A stretch of 64,000 bases of DNA, taken from Pseudomonas sp. N3-W. GTDB taxonomy: Bacteria; Pseudomonadota; Gammaproteobacteria; Pseudomonadales; Pseudomonadaceae. Each line of letters begins with the position of its first letter. Within the stretch, counting starts at the first letter, position 1. The notes under the pieces were generated by a model that saw only the letters and a list, made by a program, of their open reading frames with translations, was not told where the DNA came from and did no database searches. Made by a program: the position numbers and the translations under genes. The stretch spans positions 5,413,001 through 5,477,000 of the forward strand of contig NZ_CP103965.1 of the NCBI RefSeq assembly GCF_024970185.1. Reading direction: 5' to 3'. Positions 7,940 to 17,962 of this stretch are shown here, in pieces.

Positions 7940-10842
7940 GCCATCGCCCTAGCAACTCCGCGAAACGTCCCAGCTTCGCCGACGTGAAAGCCGCTGCACT
8001 GAAAGACATTGATCGTGTCCTGACGCATTGGCTGCCCAACGGTAAGCGCGTGGACGGCGGCAAGGAATACACCGCCCCGAATCCGACCCGCAGCGATAAA
8101 CGCGCCGGTTCGCTCAAGATTAGTTTGAGCAAGGGCACCTGGTCCGACTTCGCCACTGGCGACAAGGGCGGCGACCTGATCGATCTGGTGCGCTATCTGG
8201 ACGGCGGCAGCGACATCGAAGCCTGTAACAAACTGGCAGATCTGCTCAACGTTTCGCCCGGCGCCGCCCAGACGAAGCCAGCGCCCGCCAAGACAAAAGC
8301 ACCTGAGTGGAGTGCCATTCAGCCGATCCCGGCCGAGGCCATGAGCAAGTGCCCGGCCAAGCACCGGCAACACGGCGCGCCGTCCAAAGTGTGGATATAT
8401 CGTGATGCTCAGGGCCAGCCACTCATGGCGCTCTACCGCTTCGACCTCGGCCCCGATGAAGACGGCAAACCGAAGAAAGTCTTTGCGCCCCTGACATGGT
8501 GCCAGCGCGCCGATGGCCAGACCACACAATGGCGTTGGCAGGGGCTGCCCGATCCGCGTCCACTGTTGCGCCTTGATGAGCTGGCCCAGCGCGGTGATGC
8601 ACCGGTTGTTCTCTGCGAAGGTGAGAAAGCTGCCGACGCCGCCGCTGAACTGCTGCCGGGTCACGTGGCCTCCTGCTGGCCGAACGGGTCCAACTCCTGG
8701 CACAAAGCCGACCTGACACCGCTTAAAGATCGCGACGTGCTGTTGTGGCCAGACAACGATGTTAGCGGCAAAGCCTGCATGGAAGCCGTCGCCGACAAGC
8801 TGCGTGAAATCGGCGCCACCTCGGTGCGTGTCATCGCGCTGGATGTGTTCAAACGCAAGCCCACGCTGAAGAACGACCGCGCCGCCTTCGCTAAAGGTGG
8901 TCAATGGGACGATGGCGACGACGCCGCTGATGCACTCGCCAAAGGCTGGACAACTGCCCACTTCGCCGAGCTGGAAAGCAGCGGTGAACTGTTTGGTGTG
9001 GTTGTCGAAAAGCCAGAGCCTGAGCAGGCCCAGACCAAGCCGGAACCTAAAACAAAAGCACCGGCCAAGAGACCGGCGAAACCGAAGAATGACCTGATGC
9101 CCGGAGGCTTTCGCCTCACATCCGAAGGTGTGTTTTATTCCGGCGAAGACGGCGAAGCGCGCCCGGTGTGTTCGCCTCTGGAAATCCTGGCTCGCACCCG
9201 CGACGACAAAGGCCAGAACTGGGGACTGCTGGTCGAGTTCGACGACCCCGACGGCGCCAAAAAACGCTGGAATATCCCGGCGCGCACCATGACCGGCGAC
9301 TTCGGCAAGGACGTACTCGGTCCGCTAGTAGACATGGGCTTGCGCCTGGCTGGCAGTCGCTCAGGGCGCAATGCGCGTAACGACCTGCAGAGTTACCTTG
9401 GCGGCTTCGACAGCGCGCAGCGGGCACGATTGGTCACCCGCCTGGGCTGGCACGACAGCGCCTTTCTGTTGCCCGAGCAACAGGTCGGCGCACACAGCGA
9501 ACACCTGTACTTCTACGAGGCCGGTTCTCAGCTTCCGCCGATCAGCGAAGCGGGCACGCTTGAGCAATGGCAGGAGCAGATCGGCGCACTGTGCGTCGGC
9601 AACCATCGTCTGGCGTTTGTCGTCGGCGTGGCCTTTGCTGGCCCACTGCTGCACATGCTCGGCCATGAGTCGGGCGGCTTTCACCTCTACGGTGACAGTT
9701 CAGGCGGCAAGACAACGCACCTGCAAGTGGCTGCCTCGATCTACGGCGGGCCGCGTCTGGTGCGCTCGTGGCGCTCCACCGATAACGCACTGGAATCCAT
9801 CGCCGCCGCGCATTCCGACGGCCTTCTGGTGCTGGATGAAATCGGCATGTGCGATCCGCGCATCATCGGCGAGACGGTGTACATGCTCGGCAACGGCACC
9901 GGCAAGGCACGCGCCAATGACCGAGGCCAAGCAGGCCGACAGGTACAGGAGTGGCGTCTGCTGTTTCTCTCCACCGGCGAGAAGACGCTGGCTCAGCACA
10001 TGGCCGAAGCCAACAAGGAACTGAAAGCGGGCATGGAAGTACGCATGCTCGCAGTCCCGGCCGATGCGAGCAAAGGCCTCGGCATGTTCGACGCGCTAAA
10101 CGGCTTCGAGGATGCGGCGGCACTGGCTGACGCGCTCAAGGCACGGGTAGCGAAGTACTACGGCACACCGCTCACCGCGTTCCTGACGGCGCTGTGTGAA
10201 CCCGGCAAACGCCACGGTTGGTCCGCCATCCTGCGCCGCACGCTGGAAGGGTTTATCGCCCAATCGCTACCGGCCTCGGCCAGCGGACAGGCACACCGTG
10301 CGGCCGCTCGCTTCGGCCTAGCGGCCGCAGCCGGTGAGCTGGCCACCGCGATGGGTATCACCGGCTGGCCGGATGGGACCGCCACCACCGCCGCTCGCGT
10401 GTGCCTCAACGCCTGGATGAACGAGCGTGGCGGCGCCGGGAACTTCGAAGGTGATGCGATCTTGGCGCGGCTGCGCCAGGTCATCGAGCGCTTCGGCGAA
10501 AGCCGGTTCACCCGCTGGGAATCGGCGGCAGCAAAGATCGACGAACACGGCCCGCGCACCATCGACCGTCTCGGGTTTCGCAAGACGCTGGAGCACGGTT
10601 TGGGCGACGCCTTGCACACCACCAACACCTATTACGTGCTGCCCGAGGCATGGCGCTCGGAGATCTTCCGAGGCATGAACATCAACGCTGTGAATAAGGA
10701 GCTGCTGCAGCGCGGAGTATTGGAACCGAGCAGCGACGGTAAGGCGTCGAGTCTGGTCCGGCTGCCCGGCCTAGGTCAGCAACGCTGCTACATCGTAAAG
10801 ACGATTCCGGGAATGGATGAGAGCGAGGCTCGGGCTGCCTGA
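7936..10842 (+). CDS. TOPRIM/DUF927-type primase-helicase (element replication protein)
   Basis: A 968-residue multidomain protein expected to start replication of the excised element. Residues 1-110 resemble a primase-associated DNA-binding region (TWSDFATGDKGGDLIDLVRYL is the typical zinc-free primase-like motif). A TOPRIM domain follows with Glu228 (VVLCEGEK) and Asp273/Asp275 (LWPDND). A Lys/Pro-rich linker (about 356-390) leads to a DUF927-type helicase with Walker A GDSSGGKTT at 586-594 and Walker B LLVLDEI at 630-636. The C-terminal 150 residues look like a winged-helix origin-binding part. Role parallels the P4 alpha protein. The start overlaps the previous gene by four bases. Confidence 0.9.
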   Translation: MSHRPSNSAKRPSFADVKAAALKDIDRVLTHWLPNGKRVDGGKEYTAPNPTRSDKRAGSLKISLSKGTWSDFATGDKGGDLIDLVRYLDGGSDIEACNKLADLLNVSPGAAQTKPAPAKTKAPEWSAIQPIPAEAMSKCPAKHRQHGAPSKVWIYRDAQGQPLMALYRFDLGPDEDGKPKKVFAPLTWCQRADGQTTQWRWQGLPDPRPLLRLDELAQRGDAPVVLCEGEKAADAAAELLPGHVASCWPNGSNSWHKADLTPLKDRDVLLWPDNDVSGKACMEAVADKLREIGATSVRVIALDVFKRKPTLKNDRAAFAKGGQWDDGDDAADALAKGWTTAHFAELESSGELFGVVVEKPEPEQAQTKPEPKTKAPAKRPAKPKNDLMPGGFRLTSEGVFYSGEDGEARPVCSPLEILARTRDDKGQNWGLLVEFDDPDGAKKRWNIPARTMTGDFGKDVLGPLVDMGLRLAGSRSGRNARNDLQSYLGGFDSAQRARLVTRLGWHDSAFLLPEQQVGAHSEHLYFYEAGSQLPPISEAGTLEQWQEQIGALCVGNHRLAFVVGVAFAGPLLHMLGHESGGFHLYGDSSGGKTTHLQVAASIYGGPRLVRSWRSTDNALESIAAAHSDGLLVLDEIGMCDPRIIGETVYMLGNGTGKARANDRGQAGRQVQEWRLLFLSTGEKTLAQHMAEANKELKAGMEVRMLAVPADASKGLGMFDALNGFEDAAALADALKARVAKYYGTPLTAFLTALCEPGKRHGWSAILRRTLEGFIAQSLPASASGQAHRAAARFGLAAAAGELATAMGITGWPDGTATTAARVCLNAWMNERGGAGNFEGDAILARLRQVIERFGESRFTRWESAAAKIDEHGPRTIDRLGFRKTLEHGLGDALHTTNTYYVLPEAWRSEIFRGMNINAVNKELLQRGVLEPSSDGKASSLVRLPGLGQQRCYIVKTIPGMDESEARAA

Positions 10843-10935
10843 GGGCATCTCTGCTGATTGAGGTAGCGCCGGCTTATTCCCGGCCTCGCCAGCCACTCAA
10901 CCAACCCACAATCGAATTCAACAGAGACTAAACAG

Positions 10936-11880
10936 ATGAACGATATTCAAAACTTGAAAGACCGCCGCGACCAACTGCGCAGCGAGGCAGAACAACTACA
11001 CGCCGAAATGCTGCCCCTTGAGGCCGTGCTGGAAAGTGAAGACCCCATCGAGCCGGATCGGAAACGCGAACTGCGGGACAAGTACAACGACCTGAAAAGG
11101 AATTTCGATTCGCGCAATCTCAATGCCGACCTATTAGATAGGAAGGTTAGTCGCCGTGAGAACCTCGCCAATTGCGATTCCTTGATGGCGGGTTACATCG
11201 AGGCGATGGATAACTGGAAAGCGGATGAACAGGAGCTAAACGAAAAGCGCCAGAGCCTCAGCACCCGTCTGGCACAGATCCAACAACAAGCGGTCGAGGA
11301 CATGGCCAAAGCCCGCCAGGCCGAAACAGACGCAGCCACTGCGTACGCGCAGGCCGTCGCATGGGGCGACACCGAAGGCGAGCAGACCGCCAACGCCGAC
11401 GCACAAAAGGCCGCGAAGAATCTGACAGCAGCCGCCGAACATAACCGTCGGCAACACCTGATCATGGCTGCTCTGGAGCAGGAGCTGGTCACCGTAGATA
11501 AATACATCGCCGAAGCACAAGAAAAGCATAAAGGGATAGAGGGCACCGCCCTTTGGCTTTCGCAGACAGTACTGGAGGAGCAATGGAACGAGGCCGCAAA
11601 AGCGTTGCTAGAGGTGGGTGGCAAGCTGTGGGCCAACTACAACCTGCTGGGACATGACCCGGTAGGGCTTATGAAACTGGCCGTACCCGAGCGAGGCGAA
11701 AATCATGGGCAGTGGGGGTGGCACGAGCTAATAGACCGCTCTCGTCAATACAGCGCGCGGGACTTAGTCCAGCTCAGCAGTCTGCCAGCACTGCAACAGC
11801 TTGAAGATCAGAGCAATCCGGAACAACGCAAGGATGAACGCAATGAACAAGCCACTACAAAACAGCACGAGCTGGTCTGA
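10936..11880 (+). CDS. Coiled-coil protein of the element (314 aa)
   Basis: A 314-residue hydrophilic protein. Residues 1-215 are nearly continuous coiled coil rich in Glu, Gln, Lys and Ala (LKDRRDQLRSEAEQLHAEML and similar heptads). A C-terminal globular part contains LWANYNLLGHDPVGLMKLAVPE. No catalytic motif is seen. It lies 93 bases after the primase-helicase and overlaps the next small gene, so it is probably late in the same operon. Function not recognised. Confidence 0.75.
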   Translation: MNDIQNLKDRRDQLRSEAEQLHAEMLPLEAVLESEDPIEPDRKRELRDKYNDLKRNFDSRNLNADLLDRKVSRRENLANCDSLMAGYIEAMDNWKADEQELNEKRQSLSTRLAQIQQQAVEDMAKARQAETDAATAYAQAVAWGDTEGEQTANADAQKAAKNLTAAAEHNRRQHLIMAALEQELVTVDKYIAEAQEKHKGIEGTALWLSQTVLEEQWNEAAKALLEVGGKLWANYNLLGHDPVGLMKLAVPERGENHGQWGWHELIDRSRQYSARDLVQLSSLPALQQLEDQSNPEQRKDERNEQATTKQHELV

Positions 11881-12031
11881 CACGCTCAAAACCCGGAAAG
11901 CTCATCTGAACTCTCTTTTGAAAACAATGAATGCGGTGCCGGGAAAAACAAGTCAGACCGAAGCTTTGGCGATCAAGGCAATTAAAGCGGAAATCGCGCA
12001 TATTGACAGCCAGCTGAATCGTAGAAAATAG
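11843..12031 (+). CDS. Small coiled-coil protein (62 aa)
   Basis: A 62-residue basic helical product (LKTRKAHLNSLLKTMNAV ... AIKAEIAHIDSQLNRRK). The ATG at 11843 is chosen because AAGG lies nine bases upstream; an ATG at 11834 is too close to it. It overlaps the end of the preceding gene by 38 bases in another frame. It may act together with the preceding coiled-coil protein. Could be a chance frame, but coding bias and ribosome site favour a gene. Confidence 0.55.
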   Translation: MNKPLQNSTSWSDTLKTRKAHLNSLLKTMNAVPGKTSQTEALAIKAIKAEIAHIDSQLNRRK

Positions 12032-12114
12032 TTCTGACTTTTAACCAGCTCCCTTAACAACATTCGCCCAAAAGGCACAGAGAGGCATGTAAAACTAATA
12101 AAACTGTTCAATCT

Positions 12115-12141
12115 AAAAAGGGGTCCAGAAGGGCCCTTTTT
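12115..12141. terminator. Bidirectional terminator between convergent operons
   Basis: AAAAAGGG pairs with CCCTTTTT around a short GC-rich inner hairpin, giving U tracts in both directions. It closes the rightward replication operon and the leftward DUF2971/NACHT cargo genes. Confidence 0.85.
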
Positions 12142-12219
12142 AGTGCCAAAAACTGACCAAATTAAATAGCCAACCATGACCATTACAACCGCCCATTACT
12201 AACCCTATTAATTTATAAA

Positions 12220-13161
12220 TCAGTCTAATCTCTCAAAGTTTATTTCAAACCTATCTTGACTAACAATGCTTTTATGGAAACTCACTGAGTATCCAAAAAG
12301 AGTATTCTTTCCACTACTCTCCCGAGCTTGAAGAATAGCATCCTCACTCACACGACTTCCGAAGTAGATTCCTGTAATTGCGTTTTTCTTCAATCGCTTG
12401 AAAAGCATTACATTGGATATTTCCTTTCTTCCTTGCGCAATTGCTAGCACCCAGGGCAGTAGGTCACGCTTTTCAGCACTAGACGCTTCGACTTTATAAG
12501 TATTACTACGTAGATGAGTTATACAAATATCCGGACCTTGGTTATTCACCCAACTTTCTAAACCAACATCTACGACTGCGACATCAGCCTCCGTCAACCT
12601 TAGAAGATACCTATATTCTTTTTCGTAAATCCAGTCATTACCTTTTGTCGTAGCAAAGTGGGTATAAAAATTGTGTTCAAAATATTCATATATAGCACTA
12701 TCAGGCATCTGATAGCCTGGACGCATGTTGCTATACCTAACCCTTGCCGGCTTTGTTTTGGACACACCGCATCTTTCCGTAAATTTATCGTGATATTCAA
12801 ATGTCGATGAATCGCACGCAATCGATACAACCAACCCTTTGTGCTCAGCGGCGTAATGTGACCACATCAGAAGATTATACGGATCCTCTGTAAGCGAGAT
12901 TATTCCGAACTGATCAAGCCCACCCTTAAGACCCCTTTCGTATGCAGAGCGCACTCCCTCAGACGTTGGATCAGCATTTTCATACTCACCTTGATCATCA
13001 AAGAAGAACTTAAGCTTTTTATCAATTCCTGCTTGAGTAGGCTTCGAGTCAAACGGATCGTTAAGATCAGAGGGCGGTGTTAGTCGCAATAGAGGATCGT
13101 CGAAAAATGAGAGCCTAAAAGGCATATACTTATATAAAATACGCATTCCTACCTTCTCCAA
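12220..13161 (-). CDS. DUF2971-type protein (cargo)
   Basis: A 313-residue protein. Motifs typical of DUF2971: LYKYMPF near the start, LRLTPPSDLNDPFDS (about 26-40), LMWSHYAAEHKGLVVSI (about 98-114) and NDWIYEKEYRYLLRL (about 195-209). The biochemical role of this family is unknown; members often sit in defence islands and beside toxins. AT content is clearly higher than in the flanking chromosome, a sign of separate origin. It is convergent with the replication operon and 64 bases downstream of the NACHT gene on the same strand, so the two may be co-transcribed. ATG six codons in (MRILYKYM) is an alternative start. Confidence 0.8.
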   Translation of the reverse strand: MEKVGMRILYKYMPFRLSFFDDPLLRLTPPSDLNDPFDSKPTQAGIDKKLKFFFDDQGEYENADPTSEGVRSAYERGLKGGLDQFGIISLTEDPYNLLMWSHYAAEHKGLVVSIACDSSTFEYHDKFTERCGVSKTKPARVRYSNMRPGYQMPDSAIYEYFEHNFYTHFATTKGNDWIYEKEYRYLLRLTEADVAVVDVGLESWVNNQGPDICITHLRSNTYKVEASSAEKRDLLPWVLAIAQGRKEISNVMLFKRLKKNAITGIYFGSRVSEDAILQARESSGKNTLFGYSVSFHKSIVSQDRFEINFERLD

Positions 13162-13225
13162 GCTTTCAGGCTCTCACAAGATAAATATCAAAACTAGGAT
13201 CTTCTTCTTTTAGCTAAAAAGAAGA

Positions 13226-16200
13226 TCACAAGTCTACGGGCGGCCAAGGTAGGCCCGATGCAAGATCAGGGTGACGAGGTTCACCCGTCGGTCTCCCATA
13301 TTCCAGGCGCCATTCTTCGATTTGGCCGAGAAGCACGAAAGCAGACTTGCGTCGTTTATCGTCCTCAATTGCCATTCTGAACAGCAGAACACGCAGTTCA
13401 TTTGAAGCCCGTGCATGCTGCGTGAAGACGTTTGAGTTTTGCCCATAGGGCTGACGCTCAACGAATGCACTTTCAAGCTGGGACCAAATACCTTGTGGAA
13501 TCGGTGATGGCAGGGCGTCATCGATCAGGTTCATATTTGCGATATCGGACTCAGGTGTGCGGAGCCGGCTCATCACCATTGAAAGGACGCGCCGATAGGG
13601 ATCAGGTAGATCACGTTCACACAAACTCCGCAGATGATCTGCCACCTCAGGCTTGCGCTGGGCCAACTCCACCAATCGCATGACAAGCGTGTCGCCGTAG
13701 TGATGAGGCGTCAGCCGTATGCCGTGAATATCTGGATCCACAAAACCCAGCAGCAACTCCTGCGTCCGTGACGTGTTGAGTACCGAAAAGGCATTGATAA
13801 AATTTTCCTCGCACTGAGCGAACGTCGGCGCATCGGACGCAAGTTCGTACAGGAAATCAACGGCAGCATCTGATCGACTCTCACCCAGAGCGGTGACAAG
13901 CTCCCCTAGTTCAGCTCCTCGGAATTGCCACTTGCTGATCACCTCCCGCATTTTGGAAATACTGGCATGTGGATCGTTAGCGAACGGGCATATCGTAAGG
14001 ATACGACGCATCAGGTACCTGTCCGCATCCTGCACCCATTTCTCAGTGCGCTCTACGAAGGAATCGACGAGTGCGAAAACAGCGCTCGTAGGCAAGCTCC
14101 CTCCCGCCATCAACAGGCGCTCGATGACGTCGAGACAATTGTAGTGGTCCCACTGACCGGGCTTAGCAATAACATCGAGTATCACGGACGCGTAGCCGAC
14201 GCCATCAATTGCGGCAAGCGCCTTTGCGAGATCTGTCGGCTCTGCGCTTGCTTTCCCGTCTGTGCTCGGCTCTCTCGAGCGTTTGATTTCGGCATCAAGT
14301 GCACCGGCAAATCGCAGGCGCCGCTGATGATCACCCGGCTGCGGAATGCGACATTCACGTGCGGCCCACATCAATTCATAGTGGAAAGTCCGGCTGAAGA
14401 AACGATTTGATTTCGGCAAGAAGTCGCGCGCCATGGCAGCGGCGGCTTCGGAGCGGTACTCCGACTCGGAAAGCAGATCAATTAGAACTTGCTCAGCACC
14501 GGACGCGTCGAGCTGCAAGATGGAAGCTATATTCCATCTGGCGTAGCTCATAGATCCACCATTTCCTAGAGGGCTGCGGTCGCCGGCTACATGCGCGGCT
14601 CGACCGCGACGAACACGCTCAATGTCGGCGTGGATGAGCCGCACAAGATCCGCCATGTCCTCAGGTATTCCAGTTTGGGCGATCGACGAGACGAGGTTCG
14701 ATTTTTCCCCTCCGTTGAAGTCGTCCTGGTGTAGAACAACATCTACGCTGCCTTTTAGGTAGGTGCGAAGCTGTGTATCCAGTTCCCCATCTGCAATTTG
14801 TAATGGTTCCATTTCCAATCTGGCAACCCTGCTTAGCAGGCCTGCCGCGACCTTGATGTCAAGCGGATCGCCGCTTGCGACGGACGAGAGAATACCTGCC
14901 GCTGCGAGGTCGCCGGGTAGGTGGCGAAATAGGACTTCTAGTTGCCGCGTCACCTGCCACTCGAAGTGGTGCTGCACGTTAGGCTCTCCGTCCACCTGAC
15001 GACGCAGTTCCCGCAGCTTCGAAAAAACGCGTGCCGCAAGTTTCACATCTGCAACTTTGGCAACGATGGAAATCATGCCCCCGAAGCTGACTTTCCCAAG
15101 ATCTTCTGCCTCGAGGCGCTGCAGATACTTCTCGACGAGGTTGTCGGGAATAATAGTCACAAATGACAACCAATCTTCCTGCTCGTGAAGCCCGCTTTCG
15201 GCGATTTGGACGGTCATCCATTCGCTCAGCCAAGCGGGATCGCTTTTACGCAGATGTTCCAGCGCCGGCCGTATATAGTGCGGGCCGAAATTACGTATGT
15301 CGCCAATGGAAAGAGCAGTCAGTGCAGCCCTAATGACGTCTTCCATATTTGTCTGGCCAAAACGAATCAAATCAACAGCGACTCGTAAGCGCGCAGGATG
15401 GTCCGTGGAGCTTTCGATGAATTTGCGCATCGACGCAATGGTCTTGAGCCTGAGAGCATCGGGCATGCGGTCCGCATTTTGGAGAGCGACTTCGTCGAAT
15501 GTCTGCTCATCCATCGACTCCATGACGCGAATCAACGCGTCGCTAGACCCGGTCCACATGAGTCCTGAGACTGCTGCTTTCTTCACCGCAGCGCTTTTAT
15601 CTTCAACAGCGAGGGTCGCGATCTCATCATCAACACGATGATGTAACAACTCTGAGACAAAATCCGCGCGTACTTCCTCGCTCCATCCACGCGCAAGCTC
15701 CTGCCAATTTATTCCCAACGATGAGACTTGGATGTCCGGCCAGAGCCGATACGTGCGGAGCCGCGTCTGTTGGTCTGGTTCCGTTAGGAGGGGCACGATG
15801 AGGTCACTGAAATCGTCCGAGCCAGTAGCGAGCAAGGCAGCGGTGGCGTATTGCTGAAAACTGCCGCCACGGGTGCCATAGAGGTCACGAAGATGCTCGC
15901 CGACGACTGCGCGAACTTCATTCCATACGCCCGCGCCGCAAAACTGCGCAAGCTCAGCGGCGAATACCGGATCGACGGAAAGAGCCATCTTTACCAGCTT
16001 CATACCTGCACTGATGTTTCTCAATTCGCTTTTGTTGTCGGCAGCCACATCGGCAATCGTCTCGGCAATCATGCGCAAAGATTCGGCCCAGGCCGGAACG
16101 TTCACATACTCGGCTATAAAATTGGCAGTCGTCTCGGCTTCATCGCCCAGCGAGTTGAGAAGCAATCCACGTAAATCAAGTGCAGCGTAATACTCCTGAA

Positions 16201-17731
16201 GCTGCTGGTGCTCGAATTGAAACGCTGTCTTCGGATAATCAACGCGCTCTAGGATGTGATGAGCTGTGAGCGTCGCGAGAATTGCCGGCGCTCCCACTGG
16301 ATCAATCTGCCCACGGAAAGCAAGGTCTCGGACGACGGCAGCAACGATCGTGCGTGTGTCAGCCTCTAGCAATGTCGTCGCGCCTATGCGAGTCATCTCA
16401 GTCGCGATGGCTTTTAAGTAATCCTGTTGACGACCGAAGATAGGTGCCGTGTGAAGCGCATTCCTGTGCTCGTCACGCTGTTCTTGCAATAAAAGAACTT
16501 GATCTAGAATTCCGATTTTCGTGGAAGGAATTTGGACCCCGGCTTCAAACAGCGAAGCGACTTCGGAGAGAATAAAAGGCGTACGGGTCAATTCATCTAG
16601 CGAGGAATCAGCGTCGATGCGGGCGCGAAGCTGAGCGCTTTTCTCACCGAGGCGATCCGCAAGGTAAGCCGCACGCTGCGTGCGCCGCAGACGTGACAAT
16701 CGCAACCGTAACGCACCTGGGAGTGGTGGTGTTAAATGGTGCGTGCGGGTTGCGACTATGATACCCGCGCTCGGAAAGTCCCGTTCGAGCTCACGAAGCG
16801 CGTCGTTAGCCCGCGAAGAATTTGACTCTGCAATTTCATTCCACCCGTTCAACAAGAACAGCAAAGGTTCCGTTTGCTGCACGCGCGCGAGGTCGGTGGC
16901 AGAGAGACCTTCGGCCTGGAACGCAGGCATACCGGCAATATATTCCAGAATTCCTCGTTGCGACGACGTCCAGGCAGGAAGTTCAACAATAAGCGGTGTG
17001 CCGGCAGTGCGTGCGAGCTGCGCTAGTCGAATAAGTGTGGTGGTTTTTCCTCGACCTGCCGGACCCTCGAGGACGATGCGACTGCTCTGCATAAGCGCCA
17101 GATCTATTTGCTCAAGCGAGAGCATATCCGCAGACTTGGCACCGTTTGTTTCAAGCCGCACGGCGGTCAGATCAATGAGCGGATGCCCTTTTGTCTTAGA
17201 CGTCCAGGCCCGGGTGACGGTACTTGCTGCGCGCCTTGTTCTTTCAATGAGGTCAGCGACCTGCGGTTCTGCATCAATACCGAGGTTGAGGAAGCTCGCA
17301 CGGAGTGAAGCATTCTCCGGCATCATCATCTGCGTAATGATCTCTTCGCGCTCGATGATGTGAAGTTCTAAACCTCGACTTTTCTGAATTTCCTCTTCCC
17401 ACCTCCTTCGATCAGCGTTACCAACTTTGGCGGACGTCACGAAGAGCAGCTTGCCAAGGTCAGGGAAATTTTTCTTGGCGGTCTCTGCGTCGTCAGAAAT
17501 CTTCTTCAGCGTTGGTGTAATGGAGGCCGCTAGCCCTTTACCGACAAAATCCGGCGTCAGACTCGCGCTCGCGTAGGCATCAAGGCCAAAATCCTTCTTC
17601 CTCTGGTGGGCGATGAGTTCAGGCCAGAACTTCTTGCCGAGCACTACTGCCAGCCCCTGAAAACGCATCCCCTCCTCTTGCGAAGCGAGCTCATCGAGTG
17701 CCCTTTCGATGTCAGTTCTCAAGACCGTCAT
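13226..17731 (-). CDS. NACHT/STAND ATPase with nuclease-like N-terminus and HEAT-like repeats
   Basis: A very large protein, 1501 residues from the preferred ATG at 17731 (an in-frame ATG at 17818 would add 29). Residues about 1-150 look like a restriction-endonuclease-like fold (RFQGLAVVLGKKFWPELIA, KKDFGLDAYA). The NACHT ATPase follows: Walker A GPAGRGKTT at 223-231, Walker B LLFLLNGWNEI at 290-300 (Asn where Asp is usual), and sensor IIVATRT at 324-330. From about 550 to the end are alpha-helical repeats of HEAT/Avs type. Nuclease-NACHT-repeat architecture matches antiviral STAND proteins that sense phage proteins and then degrade DNA. Defence function is inferred. Confidence 0.85.
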   Translation of the reverse strand: MTVLRTDIERALDELASQEEGMRFQGLAVVLGKKFWPELIAHQRKKDFGLDAYASASLTPDFVGKGLAASITPTLKKISDDAETAKKNFPDLGKLLFVTSAKVGNADRRRWEEEIQKSRGLELHIIEREEIITQMMMPENASLRASFLNLGIDAEPQVADLIERTRRAASTVTRAWTSKTKGHPLIDLTAVRLETNGAKSADMLSLEQIDLALMQSSRIVLEGPAGRGKTTTLIRLAQLARTAGTPLIVELPAWTSSQRGILEYIAGMPAFQAEGLSATDLARVQQTEPLLFLLNGWNEIAESNSSRANDALRELERDFPSAGIIVATRTHHLTPPLPGALRLRLSRLRRTQRAAYLADRLGEKSAQLRARIDADSSLDELTRTPFILSEVASLFEAGVQIPSTKIGILDQVLLLQEQRDEHRNALHTAPIFGRQQDYLKAIATEMTRIGATTLLEADTRTIVAAVVRDLAFRGQIDPVGAPAILATLTAHHILERVDYPKTAFQFEHQQLQEYYAALDLRGLLLNSLGDEAETTANFIAEYVNVPAWAESLRMIAETIADVAADNKSELRNISAGMKLVKMALSVDPVFAAELAQFCGAGVWNEVRAVVGEHLRDLYGTRGGSFQQYATAALLATGSDDFSDLIVPLLTEPDQQTRLRTYRLWPDIQVSSLGINWQELARGWSEEVRADFVSELLHHRVDDEIATLAVEDKSAAVKKAAVSGLMWTGSSDALIRVMESMDEQTFDEVALQNADRMPDALRLKTIASMRKFIESSTDHPARLRVAVDLIRFGQTNMEDVIRAALTALSIGDIRNFGPHYIRPALEHLRKSDPAWLSEWMTVQIAESGLHEQEDWLSFVTIIPDNLVEKYLQRLEAEDLGKVSFGGMISIVAKVADVKLAARVFSKLRELRRQVDGEPNVQHHFEWQVTRQLEVLFRHLPGDLAAAGILSSVASGDPLDIKVAAGLLSRVARLEMEPLQIADGELDTQLRTYLKGSVDVVLHQDDFNGGEKSNLVSSIAQTGIPEDMADLVRLIHADIERVRRGRAAHVAGDRSPLGNGGSMSYARWNIASILQLDASGAEQVLIDLLSESEYRSEAAAAMARDFLPKSNRFFSRTFHYELMWAARECRIPQPGDHQRRLRFAGALDAEIKRSREPSTDGKASAEPTDLAKALAAIDGVGYASVILDVIAKPGQWDHYNCLDVIERLLMAGGSLPTSAVFALVDSFVERTEKWVQDADRYLMRRILTICPFANDPHASISKMREVISKWQFRGAELGELVTALGESRSDAAVDFLYELASDAPTFAQCEENFINAFSVLNTSRTQELLLGFVDPDIHGIRLTPHHYGDTLVMRLVELAQRKPEVADHLRSLCERDLPDPYRRVLSMVMSRLRTPESDIANMNLIDDALPSPIPQGIWSQLESAFVERQPYGQNSNVFTQHARASNELRVLLFRMAIEDDKRRKSAFVLLGQIEEWRLEYGRPTGEPRHPDLASGLPWPPVDL

Positions 17732-17962
17732 TAGTTGACCGCGCTGCAGTTGAAGGAATGTGGGAAGAATATGCCACGGTTCACCTGCACGTTCCACGTG
17801 CCCGGCATGCCCTTGCAATAACGCGCACCTTTCTGGATACCGTGAAACTTAATCAAGTGACCGACCGCGTCAGCGGGGAGCATTCTTTGACTAACCTCCA
17901 GCCGTAGCAGACAGCAAACCTCGAGCACGGATCATTCTTAGCACCCGTCGGCTGGCTAAAAC

